Assembly (NCBI RefSeq): GCF_002201535.1
Contig: NZ_NIWW01000003.1
Location: forward strand, 248,001-312,000
Direction of reading: 5' to 3'
DNA: 64,000 nucleotides
Source of the DNA: Lacimicrobium sp. SS2-24
Lineage (GTDB): Bacteria; Pseudomonadota; Gammaproteobacteria; Enterobacterales; Alteromonadaceae
Shown: positions 25,924-35,700 of the stretch, in pieces
Layout of the letters: every line of letters begins with the position of its first letter
Position numbering within the stretch: the stretch's first letter is position 1
Program-made: the position numbers and the translations under genes
The notes under the pieces: model-generated
Seen by the model: only the letters and a program-made list of their open reading frames with translations
Database searches by the model: none
Told to the model about the DNA's origin: nothing

Positions 25924-27096
25924 TTACTCCTTTGTCGCCTGCAAACTGTTTAGCTTCGCGTAGTAAAGGTCCCGGGTTTCATCTGTATAGGTGGCTTGGA
26001 TAGCATTTTCCATCGCCCCCACTGCAGATTCTGTTTTACCCAGTCTGAAATAGGACCGGGCCAGACCCAGGTGTGGCTGCTCCATATAAGGCGCTATCCT
26101 CTCTGCTTTCCTGAACAACCGCACAGCCAGCGCATATTTTTGGTTGCTAAAAGCCTGTTCTGCCAGTTGCAAGAATTTAAATGGATTATTCTCATCAACA
26201 TCGCCCAGCTTGCTTTCAATTTTCTCTGCTTCGGCAATTCTGTTTTGCCGGCGCAAAAGGTGGCGGTAGTTATCCAGCAAGTCCAATGATTCGGGTGCAT
26301 AATTCATCGCATACTCATAGATGTGCGCGGCAAGATCTTCTCGCCCCGCTCTGCGGTAAACCACGGCCAGGGTATTCAGACTATGTGGATCGAGCGGTGC
26401 AAACTCCAGACCTTTGTGGATAAGTCCATTGGCAAGAGCCAGATTACCTTCAGTCAGTGCATTAGCCGCCAGGTTACGATAGTACATTGAAATGAAGTTC
26501 TGCCTGTCCACCTTCGTGCCGTAACGATCACCCCTGCGCGGGAAATAGTCGATGATCAGGGCCGGTTTACTGACGTAGATAAGATTTTGTTCAGGCACAA
26601 AATCAGGATCGTACAAAATCGTGCGGACATGGTGAGATACCGTTATCAGGTTGTTTTCCAGCCGATAGACCGGTGCCGCATTCACCCTTTGATATTCAAA
26701 CTCAATATCCGTTAATTCCGTAAAGGCGGTGGTCATGATGGCTAAAGACAGGCAGTTACCGCTGTTGGTATCAACGGCATCCTGTGCAACTAATGTATCA
26801 CCTTTATAATTAAAGCCGTGTAGCTTGCGCTCAAGATACTGAAACACACGGCGATGCCTGGGCACATGGCTGTAACGTGGATCGTTGTAGTAAACAAGAA
26901 AGTCATGTTTCTGCGCAGGCGTTAAATAAAAAATATCCTCTACCTGAGGAATATTCTCTACCGGCTCAAAAATTTCAAATCGCGGCATTGGCGTAATTTG
27001 TTCTTCGGCAACCTCAGGGGATGGGGCCGAAGCGCATCCCCAGAGCAGCGAGAGTCCCATGAGGCCAATGATAAATTTTGCGTAAAAAGGATTCAT
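25924..27096 (-). CDS. Lipoprotein with TPR repeats and transglutaminase-like region
   Basis: 390 aa from the ATG at 27096 (GGGAA site). A lipobox gives Cys21 (LSLLWG-C-A), so it is a lipoprotein. Residues about 60-200 contain DTNSGNCLSLAIMTTAFTEL, which resembles the Cys region of transglutaminase-like/DUF1570-type proteins, with a later SHHVRTILYDPD that could supply a His-Asp pair. From about 210 onwards there are several TPR-type repeats (NALTEGNLALANGLIHKGLEFAPLDPHSLNTLAVVYRRAGR and others). It may be a periplasmic scaffold or processing protein; the precise role is unknown. It is monocistronic. Confidence 0.8.
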   Translation of the reverse strand: MNPFYAKFIIGLMGLSLLWGCASAPSPEVAEEQITPMPRFEIFEPVENIPQVEDIFYLTPAQKHDFLVYYNDPRYSHVPRHRRVFQYLERKLHGFNYKGDTLVAQDAVDTNSGNCLSLAIMTTAFTELTDIEFEYQRVNAAPVYRLENNLITVSHHVRTILYDPDFVPEQNLIYVSKPALIIDYFPRRGDRYGTKVDRQNFISMYYRNLAANALTEGNLALANGLIHKGLEFAPLDPHSLNTLAVVYRRAGREDLAAHIYEYAMNYAPESLDLLDNYRHLLRRQNRIAEAEKIESKLGDVDENNPFKFLQLAEQAFSNQKYALAVRLFRKAERIAPYMEQPHLGLARSYFRLGKTESAVGAMENAIQATYTDETRDLYYAKLNSLQATKE

Positions 27097-27239
27097 CCGT
27101 AATTCCCACACCATAATTAACCGAAGCCCCAAGCTACCATCAAGTTGTTAGCGCTGCTACTTTTCCTCTATTAACGTAGGCACAATCATACCTGACCCAA
27201 GGAGCAAGCATGTCGCCTGATTAACATGGCTAATCAGAC

Positions 27240-28736
27240 TTAATCATCCTCTTCAAACGCTTCTACCAACGAGCGGAACTCTCTTAAACGGGCACGCACG
27301 CCATCCAGTTCCTGTAAGGTACTTTTCGCCAGACCAAGGCTTTCTACGGATGATTCAGAGATGGTATCCACGCCGCTTTTTACCTCACCTACTGCGGAAC
27401 TATGTTGTTCGGATGCCACGGCAATCTGTGTCATACGATCATTAATATCTTCAATGCCTTCCCTGACCTGACTGATCTCCTCGCGTAACTGGTTACTCAA
27501 CTGACCACATTCTTTGACCAGTTCGCCTTGTCGCTCCATCTGCTGCTGCCAGCTTTTTACCGCCTGGCTCATCGAGCCCATACTTTTCTGCACTTCATCG
27601 ACAGCGTTTTGCGTGCGTTGAGACAAGGTACGCACCTCATCCGCCACCACCGAGAAGCCTCTGCCTGTATCACCGGCTCTTGCGGCCTCAATCGCGGCAT
27701 TCAGTGCCAACAGGTTGGTTTGTTCAGCAATACCGTCTATCTGCTCGGTCACCTTCGCCACTGTGTCGGCATTTTTTACCAAGGTATCGGTTGCCTCCTG
27801 GCTTTGCTCTACCATATCCACCAGCTGTGTAATGCGTTCAGAACTCTGGTTCGTAAATTTATTGGCGTCCTGTGTTTGTTCTTTTACCGCTTTACAGGCG
27901 TCCGAGGACTCCGAGGCATTGCGTGAAATTTCATCCACTGTGGTTCGCATCTGCTCCATGGCCGCTGCTATCTGATCGAGTGATGCGCGGGATTGCTCTG
28001 AATTACTGACCGTTTCTTCTGAGTGTTTACGGGTCGCCACCACGGCTTCATCAATAACTGCTGTGCCTCTGGCGAGGCGGCTGGTCATGGCTTCAATAAT
28101 GCCATCCTTGAGCACAGACTCATACGCTAACGCTGAGTCCTGATGTTCAGGCGCATAAATCTGATGTTGAGATTGACAGTAACGGGCCTCCAGCGGTTTA
28201 CCCAGAATACTTTGTTGCTGCCGGCTACGTGTTGACCAATAAACAATGCCAATGGCAATAGCGCCGGGAAGCAGCACCCAGGGACTGACCAATATGCCAG
28301 TGACCACAAACAACACAGCAAGCAGCACCATCATCAGGATATTTTGCTTCAAACTGACAGCCTTCAGCCCCCCACGATATATGGCCTGAGCCCGGTCACT
28401 CAGTTGTGCCTCAGCCGGGGTGGCCAGCCATTGACTGCCATTTTGTTTCCCATTTCGAAACTGCGGTCTGACGAGCACATCTAACCATTCGCTGCTGCCT
28501 TTTGTATCCAGTGGAACAATACCTCGCCAGGCAAACCCGGCTTGCAATGCCTGCTGTATTTCCTGCCAGATAGCGTTTGGCAACTGTCGAAACAGGCTTT
28601 TCCCGTCACGCCCCTTAAGCGCCTGTTCCTGTGCTCCCATCAGCTCACACAGGTCCTGATTGGCGGCCCTGAGTTTACTGTCACTGCCCAGAGCAAAAAC
28701 AATACTGGTCTGATGATTCGCGCTGATTGATGACAT
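27240..28736 (-). CDS. Methyl-accepting chemotaxis protein with N-terminal PAS domain
   Basis: 498 aa. An N-terminal PAS domain (about 10-105) is followed by two closely spaced membrane helices (about 130-170) with no periplasmic domain, an Aer-like layout. The signalling domain has the conserved hairpin tip ([43 protein letters not shown]). It should relay an internal redox or energy signal to CheA/CheW. A canonical HAMP domain is not obvious. No CheR/CheB-tethering pentapeptide is seen at the C-terminus, which ends in an acidic EEDD. Confidence 0.92.
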   Translation of the reverse strand: MSSISANHQTSIVFALGSDSKLRAANQDLCELMGAQEQALKGRDGKSLFRQLPNAIWQEIQQALQAGFAWRGIVPLDTKGSSEWLDVLVRPQFRNGKQNGSQWLATPAEAQLSDRAQAIYRGGLKAVSLKQNILMMVLLAVLFVVTGILVSPWVLLPGAIAIGIVYWSTRSRQQQSILGKPLEARYCQSQHQIYAPEHQDSALAYESVLKDGIIEAMTSRLARGTAVIDEAVVATRKHSEETVSNSEQSRASLDQIAAAMEQMRTTVDEISRNASESSDACKAVKEQTQDANKFTNQSSERITQLVDMVEQSQEATDTLVKNADTVAKVTEQIDGIAEQTNLLALNAAIEAARAGDTGRGFSVVADEVRTLSQRTQNAVDEVQKSMGSMSQAVKSWQQQMERQGELVKECGQLSNQLREEISQVREGIEDINDRMTQIAVASEQHSSAVGEVKSGVDTISESSVESLGLAKSTLQELDGVRARLREFRSLVEAFEEDD

Positions 28737-28979
28737 AAGAGTTCCCTGCGAAGATGTGGGTAAGAGAGATGTGTAAGATGGTCTGGAATAGTATGAATTG
28801 AACCAGACCTAACATGTCGCAAACCTGATATTGAGTTCAGGCTGGTATAGCGCGGGTTCAGGAACTCCCTCCCCACTTTACTGTTTGAAACGTTACCCGC
28901 TATTTAGTAAGAAAGACTAGCAATAATAATGCATTACGCAAATTGAGGCGCAAATCTGAAACAGCAGGTGTCACAGCCC

Positions 28980-29816
28980 TCAGAACAATTCGGGATTCAT
29001 CAGCGCCAGCAGTTTATGGGCATCCATTTGAGTAAATTTAACGGTATCCTGCACATCCTGTGCTTCCAGCTTCAGCTTTTTCAGTGCCACTGGCGACAGT
29101 AAACTGTCTGTTTGGTAGCGATTATCTACCATATGCAACGCCAGTCGCACACTGACATGACCAATCGCCAGATCTTTACCACATGCGCTTTTGAGGTCGT
29201 CATGCATATGCTCAATGATATAGCTGAATTGATTCGGCAGTTGCCACTGCTGCAAAATCAGCGCTGAGCATTGTGTGTAGGTAAAGCCGAGCAAACGCTG
29301 TTGCCGCTGCCAGGGCAGCTCATCTTTGTCATATTGCGCGCAATCGGCCACCAGCTCAGGCTCATTGGCAGCCAGTACCAGTTCGCTGAGCTGGTGCAGT
29401 AATCCGGCAACAAAGTATTCATCACTGCCTCTGACTTTGGCGTCCCGTGCCAGGTGCTTGGCAGCCAGACCGGCATACACACTCTGCTGCCAGAAACGGC
29501 GCAAATCTACCACATCGTTGGCGAAATGCCGGAACGCAGAGCTGGCCGTTTCTGCCAGCGCGAGATTATACAGTGCCTCTCCACCAATCACATTTACGGC
29601 TTTGGCAATAGAGTTAACCTGAGCAGGAAAGCGAAACAGCGCACTGTTAGCAAGCTTGAGTAATTTTGAACTTAAAGAAGGATCCAACGCGATCACATCT
29701 GCAATATCCGCCGCGTCTGCACTGGGGTCGTCCAGCAGTGAACGGATCTTGGAACAGCTCTGTGGCAAAGCAAAAGATTGCCCCGCATACCTGGCTACTT
29801 CTTGTGCACTTCGCAT
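28980..29816 (-). CDS. HDOD domain protein
   Basis: 278 aa made of one HDOD domain. It starts with SFALPQSCSKIRSLLDDPSADAADIADVIALDPSLSSKLLKLANSALF and continues with INSIAKAVNVIGGEALYNLALA-type helices. HDOD proteins are HD-like helical folds without a full set of catalytic metal ligands, often used as signalling adaptors with c-di-GMP, chemotaxis or stress systems. The start overlaps the end of the DUF1289 gene by 22 bp, so the two are translated from one message. Confidence 0.9.
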   Translation of the reverse strand: MRSAQEVARYAGQSFALPQSCSKIRSLLDDPSADAADIADVIALDPSLSSKLLKLANSALFRFPAQVNSIAKAVNVIGGEALYNLALAETASSAFRHFANDVVDLRRFWQQSVYAGLAAKHLARDAKVRGSDEYFVAGLLHQLSELVLAANEPELVADCAQYDKDELPWQRQQRLLGFTYTQCSALILQQWQLPNQFSYIIEHMHDDLKSACGKDLAIGHVSVRLALHMVDNRYQTDSLLSPVALKKLKLEAQDVQDTVKFTQMDAHKLLALMNPELF

Positions 29817-30070
29817 TCGTTCTCACTCCCCAAAAACAAGGATTCTTGCTGCATTTCCTGTTGTGGATGTAGGGACTGCGTCGCAAGTTCTGCTTTTCGT
29901 TTACGCCTGTTGCAGGCCTTAATAATACGTCTTTTCACACTGGCATCCAGTTTGTGCCAGTAAAGTCGCTCGTCTCTGGAACGATAGCAACCCAGACAAT
30001 ACCCGGTTTTACCTGATTGGCACACGCCAATACAAGGACTGGGGATGTCAAAAAACTCGAGTTGTTGCAT
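29795..30070 (-). CDS. DUF1289 family protein
   Basis: 91 aa. The family core SPCIGVCQSGKTGYCLGCYRSRDER contains four cysteines in a C-x3-C-x7-C-x2-C array, likely metal-binding. After it comes W.KLDASVKRRIIKACNRRKRK. The C-terminal 30 residues are variable and acidic. The function of DUF1289 is unknown. It overlaps the HDOD gene downstream and diverges from the AMP phosphorylase operon. Confidence 0.9.
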   Translation of the reverse strand: MQQLEFFDIPSPCIGVCQSGKTGYCLGCYRSRDERLYWHKLDASVKRRIIKACNRRKRKAELATQSLHPQQEMQQESLFLGSENECEVHKK

Positions 30071-30167
30071 TGCTATCCAATCATCTTCTAATCAGCCCCG
30101 ACATTATACGATCTGCAAAAGCCAAGACCCACCCCCCTGTGTCAGCAATCAGCACAGACAACCGAGG

Positions 30168-30216
30168 TTGATCCATATCAACCGGTAAGGTCCGGGCCGT
30201 GGCTATACTCGGTCTC
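30168..30216 (+). promoter_or_regulatory. FNR box and class II promoter of the nucleotide operon
   Basis: TTGATCCATATCAA at 30168-30181 is a perfect match to the FNR consensus TTGAT-N4-ATCAA, and the dyad extends to GGTTGAT/ATCAACC. A -10 hexamer TATACT lies at 30204-30209, which puts the transcript start near 30216. The box centre (30174.5) is then 41.5 bases upstream of that start, the standard position for FNR class II activation. The site points at the AMP phosphorylase gene; the DUF1289 gene on the other side starts about 100 bp away. Confidence 0.85.
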
Positions 30217-30291
30217 AACGTATCAGCATACCTGAATGTTCCCTGATATTGTGGTAATCATTTTAACAACTATAGATTGCTGGGGTAGAGT

Positions 30292-30330
30292 ATGAACAAC
30301 AAGCCTGCTTATGGTGGCACGATCCGATGA
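30292..30330 (+). CDS. Possible 12-residue minicistron overlapping the AMP phosphorylase start
   Basis: ATG at 30292 after GGGGTAG, 12 sense codons, and a TGA that overlaps the downstream ATG (ATGA). The main gene has only a poor ribosome site of its own, so ribosomes finishing this short frame could reinitiate there. It may be chance; no conservation can be checked here. Confidence 0.35.
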   Translation: MNNKPAYGGTIR

Positions 30331-31835
30331 AGAAAGCGCACCTTCTTAAAGCCATGGATATGGGTATTAATACCCATCATGAACCTGTTATCTATATGCG
30401 GGAGGATTGTGAAATATGCCGCTCGGAAGGTTTCAGTGCCAACTCACGGTTACAGCTGGAATACGCTGACAGCAGTATCATCGCCACGCTTAATATCGTC
30501 GATAATCCGGTATTACCAAAAGGCTATGCCGGCTTATCCAAGATTGCCCTTCAACGCCTGGCCATTCAGGCCGGAGACACCATTGACATCAAGCAGGCTC
30601 CGGTCGTGTCATCCCTGGCTGCCGTCAGGAAAAAGATTTTTGGTAACCGGCTGAGTCTGGACGATTTTACCGGCATCATTACCGATATCAGTAACCACCG
30701 TTACAGTGATATCGAGATAGCCAGCTTTCTCAGTGTCTGTGCAGGTAGCCGTCTCAATCTTGAGGAAATTATCGGTCTGACTCTGGCCATGGTCAATTCT
30801 GGCAAGCGTCTGAGCTGGCCGGAACACAAGCAGGTGTTTGATAAACATTGTGTCGGTGGATTACCGGGCAACCGCACAACCCCTATCGTTGTTTCCATTG
30901 TCAGTGCGGGGGGATTGACTATTCCTAAAACCTCTTCCCGTGCCATCACCTCTCCGGCGGGTACAGCTGATACCTTAGAGACCATCACCCACGTCAATCT
31001 TTCTTTGGCTGATATGCAACGGGTGGTTTCGCAAACCGGCGCCTGTCTGGCCTGGGGCGGCGCCGTCAGTCTGAGCCCCACCGACGATTTGCTGATCCGC
31101 ATAGAGCGCGCGCTGGAACTAGACGGCGAGGGACAACTTATCGCCTCCGTCTTATCGAAAAAAATCGCTGCCGGATCGACCCATGTGGTCATTGATGTGC
31201 CAGTGGGGGAAACCGCCAAGGTGCGCAGCCATACTGATGCGCAGCGGTTGATTGACCTGTTTACTCAGGTCGGTGAAGCTTGCGGGTTGACGGTACGCTG
31301 CGTCTTAACCGATGGCAGTCAGCCTGTTGGGCAAGGTATCGGCCCCGTGCTGGAAGCCCAGGACTTGCTGGCCGTATTGCAAAACAAGCCAGACGCCCCA
31401 ACAGATTTGCGTGACCGAGCCTTGTTACTCTGTGCTCACCTGTTTGATCTGGCTGAACAATGCGGTCAGCAAAAGGGTCTGGAAAAGGCCACTACGATAC
31501 TCGACAGCGGCGCGGCCTGGGAACAGTTTCAACGGATCGCAGAGGCTCAGGGGGGATTGAAGACACCAGGTAAGGCCCGCTATCGGCATACAGAGCGTGC
31601 ATCTCGTAACGGCATGCTCAATGCTATCGATAATCGTCAACTTGCCCGATTGGCAAAGCTTGCCGGCGCACCATCCAGCGCTGAAGCCGGCCTTTTTTTA
31701 CACACAAAAGTCGGTGAGATGGTGACCACAGACAGTCCGGTTTTTACCCTGCATAGCCAGTCCAAAGGTGAGCTGGACTACGCTCTTGCCTATTATCATC
31801 AGGCCAGTATTTTCAGTATCAAGGATACCCAATGA
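30327..31835 (+). CDS. AMP phosphorylase-like enzyme (thymidine phosphorylase family)
   Basis: 502 aa, longer than bacterial DeoA (about 440). An extra N-terminal domain of about 85 residues is typical of archaeal-style AMP phosphorylases. Signature stretches are KHCVGGLPGNRTTPIVVSIVSAGG and KTSSRAITSPAGTADTLE; the latter is the nucleoside-monophosphate version of the SGRGLxHTGGTLDKLE motif of DeoA. The expected reaction is AMP (or CMP/UMP) plus phosphate to free base plus ribose 1,5-bisphosphate. It overlaps the PRPP synthetase-like gene by 4 bp (ATGA). An FNR box upstream predicts anaerobic induction. Annotation as thymidine phosphorylase is possible but less likely. No RuBisCO or R15P isomerase is near. 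Confidence 0.9.
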   Translation: MKKAHLLKAMDMGINTHHEPVIYMREDCEICRSEGFSANSRLQLEYADSSIIATLNIVDNPVLPKGYAGLSKIALQRLAIQAGDTIDIKQAPVVSSLAAVRKKIFGNRLSLDDFTGIITDISNHRYSDIEIASFLSVCAGSRLNLEEIIGLTLAMVNSGKRLSWPEHKQVFDKHCVGGLPGNRTTPIVVSIVSAGGLTIPKTSSRAITSPAGTADTLETITHVNLSLADMQRVVSQTGACLAWGGAVSLSPTDDLLIRIERALELDGEGQLIASVLSKKIAAGSTHVVIDVPVGETAKVRSHTDAQRLIDLFTQVGEACGLTVRCVLTDGSQPVGQGIGPVLEAQDLLAVLQNKPDAPTDLRDRALLLCAHLFDLAEQCGQQKGLEKATTILDSGAAWEQFQRIAEAQGGLKTPGKARYRHTERASRNGMLNAIDNRQLARLAKLAGAPSSAEAGLFLHTKVGEMVTTDSPVFTLHSQSKGELDYALAYYHQASIFSIKDTQ

Positions 31836-32734
31836 GTTTACACACGCCCCCGGTTATACTTTTTTGTTTGCCGCAGCATCCCTTAGCGAAGCCACTGACT
31901 CAGGCACTTAATGCAGAAACCGGAGAGCTGGATACGCGCCAGTTTCCGGATGGAGAAAGTTATCTTCGCATTACCAGCGAGGTGTCCGGAAAAGACTGTG
32001 TTGTGGTCGCCGATCTGAGCAATCCGGATGAAAAGTTTCTGCCGCTGATCTTCCTGACAGAGACCCTGCGCGAAATGGGTTGTCGAACCGTGGGCCTTGT
32101 AGTGCCTTATCTGAGTTACATGCGACAGGATATTCGCTTTCATTCGGGGGAGGCGGTCACGTCACGCATCTTTGCCAAAGCCCTGTCACAACACATAGAC
32201 TGGCTCATTACCGTCGATCCCCATTTACACCGTTATCATTCGTTGCAGCAGATTTATACGGTGCCCTGCACCGTCATTCAGGGAGCGCCCGCGCTGGCCT
32301 CCTGGCTCAGTAACCGACCATCACTTTTACTAGTGGGCCCGGATGAAGAAAGTGAGCAATGGGTCAAGGCCATCGCGCAGGAAAGCGGACACAGTTACAC
32401 CATCGGCGCCAAGCAACGCTTTGGTGATGAGGATGTGGCCGTTACCCTAGGCGATCTGAGTCAGCATCAGGGTAAAACGGCTGTGATCATTGATGATGTG
32501 ATTTCCAGCGGTCAGACAGTGATTGAGACCATCAGTGCGCTGAAAAAGCAGGGCTTTGAAAGAATAGACGCCGCCGCAGTGCATGGTATTTTTGCCAATA
32601 ATGCAGACCGGCTGCTGCATCAGGCGGGTATTGATAATCTCATCACCTGTAACACTGTAGTACACCCCTCAAATCAGCTGGATGTCACGCCATTGCTGGT
32701 GCCGGCCATCAGAGACAGTATGGGTGGCTGCTGA
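31832..32734 (+). CDS. PRPP synthetase-like (ribose-phosphate pyrophosphokinase family) protein
   Basis: 300 aa, slightly shorter than housekeeping Prs (about 315). ATP-site elements are FPDGESYLRI and PYLSYMRQDIRFHSGEAVTSRIFAKAL. The catalytic loop reads IGAKQRFGDEDV instead of KRR, and the ribose-5-phosphate loop is VIIDDVISSGQTVIE. The PGEA-type middle motif places it near the archaeal class III branch rather than with the bacterial housekeeping enzyme, which is expected elsewhere in the genome. It is translationally coupled to the AMP phosphorylase, so it probably acts on the ribose phosphate released, toward or from PRPP. The exact reaction is unproven. Confidence 0.88.
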   Translation: MSLHTPPVILFCLPQHPLAKPLTQALNAETGELDTRQFPDGESYLRITSEVSGKDCVVVADLSNPDEKFLPLIFLTETLREMGCRTVGLVVPYLSYMRQDIRFHSGEAVTSRIFAKALSQHIDWLITVDPHLHRYHSLQQIYTVPCTVIQGAPALASWLSNRPSLLLVGPDEESEQWVKAIAQESGHSYTIGAKQRFGDEDVAVTLGDLSQHQGKTAVIIDDVISSGQTVIETISALKKQGFERIDAAAVHGIFANNADRLLHQAGIDNLITCNTVVHPSNQLDVTPLLVPAIRDSMGGC

Positions 32735-32757
32735 CACGGCCCATTGATGCAAAGTAA

Positions 32758-32787
32758 CGGCCCGGGTGGATAATGCCAGCCGGGCCG
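32758..32787. terminator. Hairpin between convergent operons
   Basis: 8-bp GC stem CGGCCCGG/CCGGGCCG with a 14-base loop, between the ends of the PRPP synthetase-like gene and cusA. There is no clear U-run on either side, so it is a weak or Rho-assisted terminator at best. Confidence 0.45.
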
Positions 32788-32795
32788 GCTCAAGT

Positions 32796-35700
32796 TCAGA
32801 TAGAGTCTGTTGATGCCTTGACCTGATGCCTTTCGATTAACAAAAACAACACCGGTATCACTAACAGAGACACCAAGGGCGCCAGAATGATGCCACCTAA
32901 CATGGGCGCGGCAATGCGCTGCATCACTTCATGACCGGTGCCGGCGGTAAACATAATGGGTAACAGGCTGGCAATCACCGTGAGTACCGTCATCGCCTTA
33001 GGACGAATACGCTGAACGGCTCCTTCGATAATCGCATGATTAAGGCCAGAGGCAGTTTTTTTCGGCTGCTCACTCCAGGCCTGATTCAGATACAGGTACA
33101 TGATCACGCCAAACTCTGCCACCACGCCCGCAAGCGCAATCATTCCGACCGCCACGGCAACCGACAGGTTGAATTCCAACAGCCAGAGCAACCACAGACT
33201 ACCGGTCAGTGCCAATGGCAACGTCGCCATCACAACCAGACTCTGTTTCCAGCTCGACAGCGTGATGTACAGCAACAGCAGGCAAATGAACAGAGTCAAG
33301 GGAATGAGCTTAGCCAGACTCGCCTCAACCCGTTTGATTGACTCATATTGCCCGGACCAGGAGACCGTATAACGGGCAGGCAATGTCAGCTCTGCTTCCA
33401 GCAACGCTTTAGCCTTTTGCAAGTACTCTCCCACTGAGACATTCTGGATGTCGATAAAAGTCCAGCCTACCGGTCGTGCGTTTTCGCTTTTAATCATCGC
33501 CGGTCCTTCAACAATGCTCAGGGTTGCCAGTTTGAACAGCGGAATATAAGCACCATCTGAGGTACTGATGGGGAGTTCCCTGAGCTTGTCCACATTGTCC
33601 CGCCAATGGCGGGCAAAACGCAGGTTTATTGGATAACGCTCGTTGCCCTTGATCACCTCATCAATGGCCGCTCCACCGATGGCGTAGCGCACCAAATCAT
33701 GCAAGCGAGCCACGCTCAGTCCATATTCAGCCAGCGCACTGAGATCCGGTTCCAGCTCAAGGTAGCGGCCACCGGCTACACGTTCAGAATACACCGATGC
33801 CGTATCTGGCAGTTGTTTCAATATGCTCTCTACCTGCTCACCGATTGCTTCTATTTGCGCCATATCAGGACCCGAAATTTTAAGACCCAACGGGGTCTTG
33901 ATACCGGTCGATAACATATCAATGCGGGTTTTAATCGGCTGTACCCAGGCATTCGTCAGCCCGGGAAAACGCACCTGCTGTTGCAATTCCTGCTTTAGTT
34001 TATCCAGGGTCATGCCCTCTCGCCATTGGTCACGGGGCTTCAACTGGATCGTCGTTTCCAGCATGGTCAGCGGCGCCGGGTCCGTCGCCGTTTCCGCCCG
34101 GCCTACTTTGCCAAATACGGTCTCAACTTCAGGCAGCTGTTTGATCAGTCGATCGGTTTGCTGAAGAAGCTGAGCCGCCTTACCCGCACTGATGCCCGGC
34201 AGCGTGGTGGGCATGTAAAGCAAGTCACCCTCATCGATTTGTGGCATGAACTCGTTACCAAGCTGTTGAAGCGGATAGTAGCCACTCCCGAGCAATAGCA
34301 GGGATAAGACCAGCGTCATTTTTGGAAAAGCCAGTGCGCCGTTTAGAATCGGCCTATATAAGGCAATCAGAAACCTCGACAACAAATTACGTCGCTCAGG
34401 GACAATATTGCCGCGCACCCAATAGCCCAGTAACACGGGTACCAGAGTTACCGCCAATAGCGCCGAGGCCGCCATGGCAAATGACTTTGTCAGTGCCAGT
34501 GGCGTAAACAGGCGCCCCTCCTGCCCCTGCAATGCAAAAACCGGAAAGAAGCTCACGGTAATGATCAAAAGCGTCAAAAACAGCGCTGGGCCGACTTGCT
34601 GACAGGCCTGTGAAACCAACTGCCAGTGCTCATTTTTGCTAGGCTTTCGTCCTTCTTTTTCGGTGAATTTTTCCAACGTCTTGTGAAGATTTTCGATCAT
34701 CACGATGGCCGCATCGACCAGTGCACCAATGGCAATCGCAATACCACCCAGACTCATGATATTGGCACTGATATCCAGCATCCGCATCATCAAAAACGCA
34801 ATGAGTAAGGCTAAAGGTAAGACCAATACTGCCACCAGAGTAGAGCCCAGATGCCACAGAAATAACAACAACACCACGGAAACTATGGCAATTTCCATGA
34901 CCAGTTTGTCAGTAAGGTTATCCACCGCGCGCTGAATAAAGGCGGAACGGTCATAGGTGGTCACCACTTCTACGCCGTCCGGCAACGAAGCTGATAATTG
35001 GTCGAGCTTATCTTTGACCCGGCCAATCACTTCACGTGCATTCTCACCGCTGCGCATCACCACAATGCCGCCAACGACCTCGCCCTCACCATTGAGCTCT
35101 GCAATGCCACGGCGCAGTGAAGGCCCCAGACGCACCTCTGCCACATCTTTTAGCTGTAGCGGAATATTCGCCTGATTTCGTTTGCCCAATGGGATGTGGT
35201 TAAAGTCATTGATATCGGTAAGATAGCCTTTGGCTCTGAGCATATACTCGGCCTCGGCCATCTCAATGCTGGCCCCGCCCACCTCACTGTTGTTATTGCG
35301 AACGGCAGTAAGCACATCCATCACCGATAACTGATAGGCAGAGAGCTTTAAAGGATCGAGTACAACCTGGTAGGTCTGGGTCATTCCCCCCACCGTTGCC
35401 ACTTCAGACACCCCGGCAACAGACTGTAGCTCCTGCTTTAAAAACCAGTCTTGCAGACTTTTCAGGTCAGCCAGGTTGAGATTGCCTTTTGTGTCTTTCA
35501 GAGCATATTGATAAACCCAGCCGACGCCGGAAGCGTCAGGACCTATTTGCGGCTGTACACCCGGGGGTAATTGCGACGCGGCCTGATTCAGGTATTCCAG
35601 CACCCGGGAACGGGCCCAGTAAATGTCGGTGCCATCCTCAAAAATGAGATATAAGTACGAATCTCCATAGAACGAGAATCCACGTACCGTTTTCGCCCCG

